From an uncultured Eubacteriales bacterium (GTDB taxonomy: Bacteria; Bacillota; Clostridia; Lachnospirales; Lachnospiraceae): a stretch of 9,341 bases of DNA. The position numbers and the translations under genes were made by a program. This document shows, piece after piece, positions 1 through 5,308 of the stretch. Location: positions 1 to 9,341 of the forward strand of contig UQZF01000105.1 of the NCBI GenBank assembly GCA_900545455.1, read 5' to 3'. Within the stretch, counting starts at the first letter, position 1. The number at the start of each line of letters is the position of its first letter. The notes under the pieces are model-generated. The model was not told the DNA's origin. It ran no database searches and saw nothing but the letters and a program-made list of their open reading frames with translations.

Positions 1-177
1 CTTGTCACGCAGGCTGTTAATCTGCTGATACATCATGTACGACTTGCCCGTTCTCCTGATTCCGACAAAGCAATAGTTGACATTATCCTCAAGATAATAG
101 TTTCTTTTTATCACAGGATTGTTAAGATACATTTCTTTCTGGTCAATCATAATCTGTTTTAAAGTCTCTCTGTTCAT
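1..177 (-). CDS. P-loop ATPase, AAA / DUF4143-like family, N-terminal fragment
   Basis: Only the first 59 codons are in the window; the gene runs off the left edge. The ATG at 177-175 is preceded by a strong AGGAGGT site six or so bases upstream, so the start is secure. A short N-terminal segment with YYLEDN leads into the hydrophobic strand YCFVGI and then a Walker A loop GIRRTGKS at residues 39-46, followed by YMMYQQI. This N-terminal arrangement is typical of the widespread bacterial and archaeal ATPases that pair an AAA domain with a C-terminal DUF4143 region, although that C-terminal part lies outside the window. The biological role of this family is poorly known; members occur in many copies in gut Clostridia and Bacteroidetes. 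It is transcribed away from ileS from its own promoter, which carries an operator-like palindrome. Family assignment is fairly confident at the P-loop level, less so for the DUF4143 subtype. Confidence 0.8.
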   Translation of the reverse strand, partial: MNRETLKQIMIDQKEMYLNNPVIKRNYYLEDNVNYCFVGIRRTGKSYMMYQQINSLRDK

Positions 178-198
178 GCGTACCTCCTGTATAAGACA

Positions 199-227
199 AT
201 TATATTTCTTTTTTGTCTTGTGTGCAA
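199..227 (-). promoter_or_regulatory. Sigma-A promoter of the P-loop ATPase gene
   Basis: Read on the minus strand there is TTGCAC (227-222), a 17-bp spacer and a perfect TATAAT (204-199). Transcription would start around 192, which leaves a very short leader before the ribosome binding site at 183-188 and the ATG at 177. The match to the consensus and spacing is close to ideal. Confidence 0.8.
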
Positions 228-234
228 GACAAAA
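211..234. promoter_or_regulatory. Operator-like perfect inverted repeat over the -35 region
   Basis: The arms TTTTGTCTTG (211-220) and CAAGACAAAA (225-234) are perfectly complementary and separated by TGTG. The palindrome covers the whole -35 hexamer and much of the spacer of the ATPase promoter. Related half-sites lie on both sides: AAGACAA at 193-199, directly past the -10, and TTTTGTCCTG at 244-253. This layout is what a dimeric repressor site with auxiliary half-sites looks like. A role as an RNA hairpin is unlikely because the arms lie upstream of the predicted transcription start. The cognate regulator is not identifiable from the window. Confidence 0.6.
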
Positions 235-332
235 TAAAGTCATTTTTGTCCTGAAGATTATTATTTATCTTTTTTTTAATTTTATGCAGCCCTGCCTGTG
301 ATAATAAATTTATATGAACGCATTTCCCGTAA

Positions 333-372
333 ATTAGAAAAACGCAGCTCTTTTTTACAAGAACTGCGTTTT
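333..372 (-). terminator. Rho-independent terminator of ileS
   Basis: Fifteen bases past the ileS stop, the arms AAAACGCAG (339-347) and CTGCGTTTT (364-372) pair perfectly. After one A-C mismatch, TCTT (349-352) pairs with AAGA (359-362) around a six-base loop. On the minus strand the descending arm ends in TTTTTC followed by AT-rich sequence, giving the T-tract. It separates ileS from the ATPase gene, which has its own promoter. Confidence 0.85.
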
Positions 373-386
373 ACAATAACTCTTAT

Positions 387-3300
387 TTAATTCTTCTTAA
401 CTCCGAGTGTTACCTGCTCGCCGTTGATGTCCCACTCCTTGGTATATCCGTCAAGTGCGCCCGTGACAACCTTGGTAGCAAGGATTTCGGTGGTAATCTG
501 GTCAGACTTCGCATCGAGAAGAGCCTTAATCTTGTCGCTTCCGTCTGCGTAGATTGTGATTGTATCCATTACCTCGAAGCCTGCTTCCTTTCTCATGGTC
601 TGAATCTTGCTCACTATCTCACGGAGGAAGCCTTCCTCGATGAGCTCAGGTGTGAGGTTGATGTCGAGAACTACCGTTACACCGCTCCATGAGTCTGATA
701 CATAGCCCTCTGTCTGCGCAATCTCGATGAGGAGGTCATCCTTGGTAAGCTCCACCTTCTGACCGTCAAAATCAAACTCAAGAGCACCCTTCTCATTGAG
801 TGTATCCATAGCCGCATTGCCGTCAATGCTCTTTAATGCGCCCTGAATCTTGCCGAGAAGCTTGCCGTACTTAGGTCCTACGGTTTTAAGCTGCGGCTTG
901 AAGCTGTAGGAGCTGTATGCTCTAACATCGTCAGTGAACTCGACGCTCTTTACATTGAGCTCGTCCTCAATAATCTCAACAAAGAACTCTGAGAGTGTCC
1001 AAGGCGCCTTGATGTACATCTTGCCGATTGGCTGACGGTTCTTGATGTTCGCTGCATTTCTGCACGCTCTTCCGATTACAACCGCAGAGAGTACATCCTC
1101 CATGCTTGCCTCAAGCTCCTTGTCAATCCAAGCCTCATTTGCAACAGGGAAGTCGCAAAGGTGAATGCTCTCAGGAGCGTTCTTATCCTGCTTTGCAACA
1201 AGGTTCTGGTAAATCTCCTCCGTCATGAACGGAATCATAGGAGCTGCTGCCTTGCAGAAGGTTACGAGTGTTGTGTAAAGTGTCATGTAAGCATTAATTT
1301 TATCCTGCTCCATGCCTTTTGCCCAGAAACGCTCACGGCAGCGTCTTACATACCAGTTGGAGAGCTCGTCTATAAAGTCCTCAAGTACCTTTGCCGTCTC
1401 TGTAATCTTGTAGTTGGCAAGATTGTCGTCAACCGTCTTTACGACTGTCTGGAGCTTGGAGAGAATCCACTTATCCATAACAGGAAGCTTGTCGTACTCG
1501 AGCTTATAATCCGTCGCATTGAAATTATCAATGTTAGCGTAAAGTACAAAGAATGAGTATGTGTTCCAGAGTGTTCCGAGGAACTTTCTCTGTCCCTCCG
1601 TAACCGCCTTGTCGTGGAAACGGTTAGGAAGCCAAGGTGCAGAATTCTCATAGAAATACCATCTGATGGCATCTGCGCCGTGCTGTGAAAGAGCATCGAA
1701 CGGATCTACCGCATTTCCCTTTGACTTACTCATTTTCTTACCCTCGGCATCCTGAACGTGACCGAGAACGATAACATTCTTATATGGTGCCTTGTTAAAC
1801 AAAAGTGTCGATATTGCAAGCAGTGAGTAGAACCATCCTCTTGTCTGGTCTACAGCCTCGGAGATAAAGTCTGCCGGGAACTGCTTTTCAAATAAATCCT
1901 TATTCTCAAACGGATAGTGATGCTGTGCAAAAGGCATCGAGCCTGAGTCAAACCAGCAGTCGATAACCTCAGGAACCCTCTTCATCTGCTTGCCGCACTT
2001 AGGACACTTGATTGTCACGGCATCAATGTATGGGCGATGAAGCTCAATATCGTCAGGGCAGTTGTCAGACATGCTCTTTAACTCCTCAATGCTTCCGATT
2101 GAGTGCATGTGTCCGCACTCACACTGCCATATATTGAGCGGAGTTCCCCAGTAACGGTTACGGCTGATGCCCCAGTCCTGAACATTCTCAAGCCATGCAC
2201 CGAAACGTCCCGTACCGATTGTCTCAGGAATCCAGTTGATTGTCTTGTTGTTAGCGATAAGGTCATCCTTAACCGCTGTCATTTTGATGAACCAGCTCTC
2301 TCTAGCATAGTAGATAAGCGGTGTATCGCATCTCCAGCAGAATGGGTAATCATGCTCAAACTTAGGTGCGTCAAAGAGCTTGCCCTCTGCGTCTAAGTCC
2401 TTCAAAACCAACGGATCAGCCTTCTTTACAAAAAGTCCCGCATAAGGTGTCTCCTTGGTGAGCTCACCCTTTCCGTCTACAAACTGTACAAACGGAAGGT
2501 CATACTTACGTCCGACCTTGGCATCATCCTCACCGAAAGCAGGTGCAATATGAACGATACCTGTACCGTCTGACATTGTTACATAACCGTCGCATGTAAC
2601 GTAATGTCCCTTCTTGTTCTGCTTCTTTGCAGCCTCTCCCGCACATTCAAAGAGCGGCTCGTACTCCTTATACTCAAGTTCGCTTCCCTTATATTTTTCA
2701 AGAACCTCGTAAGCAGGAACTGCAGGTGTGCCCGCCTCCTTGTCCTCTGCCTTTGCAAGTCCGCCGAGAACCTTGTCAAGAAGTGCCTCTGCCATATAAT
2801 ATGTGTAACCGTCTGCTGCCTTTACCTTGCAGTAGGTCTCATCCGGGTTCACACAGAGAGCCACGTTGGATGGAAGTGTCCAAGGTGTTGTTGTCCATGC
2901 GAGGAAGTAAGCGTCCTCACCCTTAACCTTAAAACGAACGATTGCCGAGCGCTCCTTTACTGACTTATAGCCCTGCGCAACCTCGTGTGATGAGAGAGGT
3001 GTTCCACATCTCGGGCAGTAAGGAACAATCTTAAAGCCCTTGTACAAAAGTCCCTTGTCCCAAATCTGCTTTAAAGCCCACCACTCGGACTCAATAAAAT
3101 CATTGTGGTATGTTACATAAGGGTTGTCCATATCAGCCCAGAAGCCGACTGTTGCGGAGAAATCCTCCCACATTCCCTTATACTTCCATACGCTCTCCTT
3201 ACAGTGATTGATGAAAGGCTCAAGACCGTATTCCTCAATCTGCTCCTTGCCGTCAAGACCGAGCATCTTCTCGACCTCAAGCTCAACAGGAAGTCCGTGA

Positions 3301-3560
3301 GTATCCCAGCCTGCCTTACGAGGCACAAGATAGCCCTTCATTGTTCTGTATCTCGGAATCATATCCTTGATAACTCTCGTAAGCACATGTCCGATGTGCG
3401 GCTTGCCGTTTGCGGTTGGCGGTCCGTCATAGAACATATATGTCGGGCAGCCTTCCCTGATTTCCATGCTCTTCTTAAATACGTCGTGATCCTTCCAGAA
3501 CTTCTCGACAGCCTTCTCGCTCTCGACGACGTTACGATTTGCCGATACCTTATCGTACAT
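387..3560 (-). CDS. ileS: Isoleucyl-tRNA synthetase, type 2 (IleRS2)
   Basis: Cytoplasmic class I synthetase that charges tRNA-Ile with isoleucine using ATP. With the start chosen here the protein has 1,057 residues. Visible landmarks are the HIGH signature as HIGH at about 55-58 within GKPHIGHVL, GWDTHGLPVE at about 84-93, the CP1 editing domain with TTTPWTLP (about 223-230) and GTGIVHIAPAFGEDD (about 332-345), ISRNRYWG (about 465-472) followed by paired cysteines (480, 482, 519, 522) that may bind zinc, DQTRGWFYSL, and KMSKS at about 609-613. The anticodon-binding domain and a long C-terminal extension follow. The length, HIGH context and absence of a C-terminal CxxC zinc finger indicate the eukaryote-like type 2 form, a class known to be less sensitive to mupirocin. 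An upstream ATG at 3575 would add five residues, but its own codons contain the GGAGG site that fits the ATG at 3560. Expression is probably controlled by the T-box leader upstream. Confidence 0.96.
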   Translation of the reverse strand: MYDKVSANRNVVESEKAVEKFWKDHDVFKKSMEIREGCPTYMFYDGPPTANGKPHIGHVLTRVIKDMIPRYRTMKGYLVPRKAGWDTHGLPVELEVEKMLGLDGKEQIEEYGLEPFINHCKESVWKYKGMWEDFSATVGFWADMDNPYVTYHNDFIESEWWALKQIWDKGLLYKGFKIVPYCPRCGTPLSSHEVAQGYKSVKERSAIVRFKVKGEDAYFLAWTTTPWTLPSNVALCVNPDETYCKVKAADGYTYYMAEALLDKVLGGLAKAEDKEAGTPAVPAYEVLEKYKGSELEYKEYEPLFECAGEAAKKQNKKGHYVTCDGYVTMSDGTGIVHIAPAFGEDDAKVGRKYDLPFVQFVDGKGELTKETPYAGLFVKKADPLVLKDLDAEGKLFDAPKFEHDYPFCWRCDTPLIYYARESWFIKMTAVKDDLIANNKTINWIPETIGTGRFGAWLENVQDWGISRNRYWGTPLNIWQCECGHMHSIGSIEELKSMSDNCPDDIELHRPYIDAVTIKCPKCGKQMKRVPEVIDCWFDSGSMPFAQHHYPFENKDLFEKQFPADFISEAVDQTRGWFYSLLAISTLLFNKAPYKNVIVLGHVQDAEGKKMSKSKGNAVDPFDALSQHGADAIRWYFYENSAPWLPNRFHDKAVTEGQRKFLGTLWNTYSFFVLYANIDNFNATDYKLEYDKLPVMDKWILSKLQTVVKTVDDNLANYKITETAKVLEDFIDELSNWYVRRCRERFWAKGMEQDKINAYMTLYTTLVTFCKAAAPMIPFMTEEIYQNLVAKQDKNAPESIHLCDFPVANEAWIDKELEASMEDVLSAVVIGRACRNAANIKNRQPIGKMYIKAPWTLSEFFVEIIEDELNVKSVEFTDDVRAYSSYSFKPQLKTVGPKYGKLLGKIQGALKSIDGNAAMDTLNEKGALEFDFDGQKVELTKDDLLIEIAQTEGYVSDSWSGVTVVLDINLTPELIEEGFLREIVSKIQTMRKEAGFEVMDTITIYADGSDKIKALLDAKSDQITTEILATKVVTGALDGYTKEWDINGEQVTLGVKKN

Positions 3561-3568
3561 CTTAAAAT

Positions 3569-3573
3569 CCTCC
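3569..3573 (-). promoter_or_regulatory. Ribosome binding site deciding the ileS start
   Basis: GGAGG on the minus strand lies 8 bases before the ATG at 3560-3558. The alternative ATG at 3575 sits on top of this site and has no Shine-Dalgarno sequence of its own, so the protein should begin MYDKVSANR. Confidence 0.85.
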
Positions 3574-3590
3574 ATTTTCTAAAATGATGT

Positions 3591-3670
3591 GTGTGAGCAG
3601 CGTCAAATGACGAAAGAGCCTTACATGCAAGCATGGCGACTTTTTCGTCACCCGACGCCGGCTCATACAC
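3591..3670 (-). repeat. Nested 80-nt palindrome in the ileS leader
   Basis: Between the leader terminator and the ileS ribosome binding site the minus strand can fold into one long hairpin. From outside in, GTGT (3670-3667) pairs with ACAC (3594-3591), GAGC (3664-3661) with GCTC (3598-3595), GGCGTC (3659-3654) with GACGCT (3604-3599, one G-T pair), TGACGAAA (3650-3643) with TTTCGTCA (3615-3608), GCC with GGC, and CATGC with GCATG at the tip. It starts one base after the terminator T-tract. There is no T-tract after it, so it is not a terminator. It could be a dispersed palindromic repeat (REP-like or a small non-autonomous element), an mRNA-stabilising hairpin, or an undescribed RNA element. 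Only one copy is present in this window. Confidence 0.6.
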
Positions 3671-3671
3671 T

Positions 3672-3705
3672 AAAAAGACCTCTGCACATTCTCATGGCAG
3701 AGGTC
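3672..3705 (-). terminator. Leader terminator of the ileS T-box
   Basis: GACCTCTGC (3705-3697) pairs perfectly with GCAGAGGTC (3685-3677) around an 11-base loop, and TTTTT follows at 3676-3672. This is a textbook attenuation terminator about 110 nt before the ileS start codon. It would also stop any transcript reading in from the upstream lipoprotein and membrane protein genes. Confidence 0.9.
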
Positions 3706-3915
3706 ATAAAATACTTATCATATTCACCGACATACCATCATATGCGTTCCATGTAACGTATGGAATACGTCCGTATCTACTCATGCATATACACTTTCGT
3801 ACGGCGACTGTGGAGTGATATTCAACATCCCCCTAATCGTACCGCAATCTCAGCACATGCGGCTCTCTGTGACTTTCAGATGATGTCTACTGTCTCCGTC
3901 GTAGTCTTTAAATCT
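3672..3915 (-). promoter_or_regulatory. T-box leader of ileS (isoleucine specifier)
   Basis: A cis-acting RNA that senses uncharged tRNA-Ile. Stem I is clear on the minus strand. CGAC (3901-3898) pairs with GTCG (3808-3805), GGAG (3897-3894) with CTCC (3815-3812), and CATC (3885-3882) with GATG (3829-3826). The specifier loop between the last two helices has AGTAG on its left side and GAATATCA on its right, giving the Ile codon ATC at 3819-3817 followed by a purine. Above it are AGAGAG (3868-3863) and an apical hairpin CCGCA/TGCGG (3862-3858 with 3846-3842) with a loop containing TGCTGA. A further hairpin lies at about 3747-3770, and an intrinsic terminator ends the element. The usual antiterminator bulge TGGNACCGCG was not found intact, so the expression platform is atypical. 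Identification of Stem I is strong; how the switch works is inferred. Confidence 0.8.
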
Positions 3916-3921
3916 GTGATT

Positions 3922-3950
3922 ATTCTAGTATAGCTCATTTAAAATTGCAA
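3922..3950 (-). promoter_or_regulatory. Sigma-A promoter of ileS
   Basis: On the minus strand there is TTGCAA (3950-3945), a 17-bp spacer and TAGAAT (3927-3922), which places the transcript start near 3915, just before T-box Stem I. The -35 and part of the spacer fall inside the last codons and stop codon of the preceding small membrane protein gene. Confidence 0.75.
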
Positions 3951-4237
3951 GCACTTTTTTTATCTCCCATCACCAATAACCAAATCCCCACCGCAAACAA
4001 AATCACCACAGCCCCGTTGACAACCGTAACCGCCCTGAATCCATTGAGCAGTATATGAAGCACCGAGCATGCCGCTGCGGCAATATACAGCGACATCATG
4101 CACCGCACTAGCACTCGCTTCTTCACAAAAATATGTATGATTGAGCACCCAAACAGCACTATCGTAACTATCGCCGTGATGAGCGGAAAAAAATCTCCGT
4201 TTCCGAATGTGACCATATCAAAATACGATGTTGTCAT
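3935..4237 (-). CDS. Small three-helix membrane protein of unknown function
   Basis: A 100-residue protein, mostly hydrophobic, that I do not recognise. Three membrane segments are evident at about residues 17-38 (PLITAIVTIVLFG), 44-64 (VRCMMSLYIAAAACSVLHILL) and 70-90 (VTVVNGAVVILFAVGIWLLV), separated by short loops with KKR after the first and ending in a lysine-containing tail. The ATG at 4237 is taken as the start; a GTG directly before it would add one residue. Neither has a good ribosome binding site, and TATAAT at 4255-4250 is close enough that a nearly leaderless transcript is possible. It follows the lipoprotein gene by 36 bp on the same strand, so co-transcription is likely. Its 3' end contains the ileS promoter. 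No terminator separates it from that promoter. Confidence 0.6.
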   Translation of the reverse strand: MTTSYFDMVTFGNGDFFPLITAIVTIVLFGCSIIHIFVKKRVLVRCMMSLYIAAAACSVLHILLNGFRAVTVVNGAVVILFAVGIWLLVMGDKKSACNFK

Positions 4238-4273
4238 CACATACGAGTTATTATATCATTATATTTTCCGCCT

Positions 4274-5095
4274 CTATTTTACAATGTACTTTTTTACGTT
4301 TTCCTCCGTAAAATCATACTCCTCTGCCTCATCACCCGGGAAATTGTTTTCCTTCCTCCATGCACTGCATACCTCACCCGGAACCTCATACAAAATCCCA
4401 TCAACCGTTATCCAAGCCTCCGTTCTGTCGTCACCATAATCCCAGCCGACTTCCTTAACCTGAACAGCCCTCTCTCCACGCTCAAAGCATATCCTGTTCC
4501 AATAAGTGCCTGATGCCGAACCGCTGCCCTCGATTACGCCGTTTGCATATATAAATTTTCCGTCCCTGTATGTAAACTCCGTCGCGTAAACTTCCCCCGC
4601 AGAATAATGAAATATAATGTTATGGTGTGTCTCCGAATCCCTGCATCTTAACACACATTCCTTAATCCCATCCTTCCCGTCGAGGTCTATGAATACCATT
4701 TTCCATGTACTCATATCAGCTTTATTTTCAAACACATTTTCGAGCAGACCTGACATATCCGTAACTCCCTCATTGTTACCTGAAATATCACCCCAATAAT
4801 AAAATGTTTTTTCGCCAAGGAGCACTTCTCTTATAAGCTCATACGCATCCTCTTCCTGCAAATCATGCCATTGCTCCAAGCTGTCCTTGTCGTAACCTGC
4901 AATGCCATATTTATTTTCTACTGTTACCTGCTCTGTTGCCTGCTCCGTCAACACAGCAGAAGTGCTCTGCTCTTCAGTATGAATCTCACTTGTCAGCTCT
5001 TTGTAAGAATCAAATTCACCGACATCCTCCGCCTTGGAGCATCCCGCGCACAGCAGGGCAGTCATAGCAAATATCAGAACGATGTTTCTTTTCAT
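4274..5095 (-). CDS. Putative lipoprotein of unknown function
   Basis: A 273-residue exported protein. The N-terminus MKRN plus a hydrophobic stretch ends in ALLCAGC, a lipobox with the lipid-modified cysteine at residue 19. A Thr/Glu/Ser-rich linker (about 25-62) would tether the mature domain to the membrane. The folded part, about 65-273, contains FIDLDGKDGIKECVLR, an Asp/Gly-rich strand resembling those in Clostridia surface lipoproteins that read DLDGDG, and several aromatic beta-strand-like stretches. I cannot assign a named family. The ribosome binding site GGGGG (5104-5100) overlaps the stop codon of the upstream kinase remnant, so the gene was probably translationally coupled to that kinase when it was intact. 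Its position suggests a partner or reporter component of a former sensor cassette, which is inference only. Confidence 0.8.
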   Translation of the reverse strand: MKRNIVLIFAMTALLCAGCSKAEDVGEFDSYKELTSEIHTEEQSTSAVLTEQATEQVTVENKYGIAGYDKDSLEQWHDLQEEDAYELIREVLLGEKTFYYWGDISGNNEGVTDMSGLLENVFENKADMSTWKMVFIDLDGKDGIKECVLRCRDSETHHNIIFHYSAGEVYATEFTYRDGKFIYANGVIEGSGSASGTYWNRICFERGERAVQVKEVGWDYGDDRTEAWITVDGILYEVPGEVCSAWRKENNFPGDEAEEYDFTEENVKKYIVK

Positions 5096-5103
5096 AATTC
5101 CCC

Positions 5104-5295
5104 CTACTTATCCACCTGCCCGTACTCATCAACATAATATGCGATGTCCATGCGCTCCATCTCGACATCATCAAGCTTGGGAACCACGGTAAATACGATG
5201 GTCGAGCCTGTTATCCGTCCCTCCTGCATCTCAACCGTCCAGCCGTCCTTCCTGATTATATCGGGGATTCCCGCAACATATAACCCCTCCTTCTT
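5104..5295 (-). pseudogene. Remnant of a histidine kinase C-terminus (ATPase domain end)
   Basis: An open frame on the minus strand encodes 63 residues beginning KKEGLYVAGIPDIIRKDGW, followed by TVEMQEGRITGSTIVFTVV and ending VDEYGQVDK before a TAG. The pattern GLYV..I..IIRKDGW, then EG...GSTIVF, matches the last part of HATPase_c domains: the G2 box, the HGG-like turn and the GSxF strand. The H box, N box and first G box are all missing. The frame closes at a TAG about 20 codons' worth or less upstream, inside the end of the solute-binding gene, and there is no start codon before an internal Met. It is therefore read as the leftover of a deleted sensor kinase gene. It abuts the next lipoprotein gene, whose ribosome binding site overlaps its stop. 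Whether any peptide is made is unknown; codon use and reading frame look undamaged over this stretch, suggesting a fairly recent deletion. Confidence 0.65.
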
Positions 5296-5308
5296 ATATA
5301 TTATTTTT

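Noticed and set aside
119..301. Plus-strand 60-codon open frame over the ATPase promoter
   Set aside because: It overlaps the ATPase start, promoter and operator on the other strand, has no ribosome binding site, and its product is low-complexity Phe/Ile/Cys-rich sequence typical of AT-rich noncoding DNA.
3744..3751. TGGAACGC as the T-box bulge
   Set aside because: It lacks the ACC part of the consensus and is better explained as the arm of a TTCCAT/ATGGAA hairpin; it also lies about 40 bases upstream of the terminator with no complementary antiterminator arm.
4250..4255. TATAAT upstream of the small membrane protein gene as a full promoter
   Set aside because: The -10 is perfect but no -35 is found at 16-18 bp, where the sequence reads AATAGA. 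Co-transcription with the upstream lipoprotein is simpler.
5256..5279. Seven-codon frame starting ATG with a good GGAGG site, inside the kinase remnant
   Set aside because: It is out of frame with the kinase remnant and ends at a TAA after seven codons. The GGAGG is most simply the KKEG codons of the remnant. A leader peptide cannot be excluded but nothing supports one.
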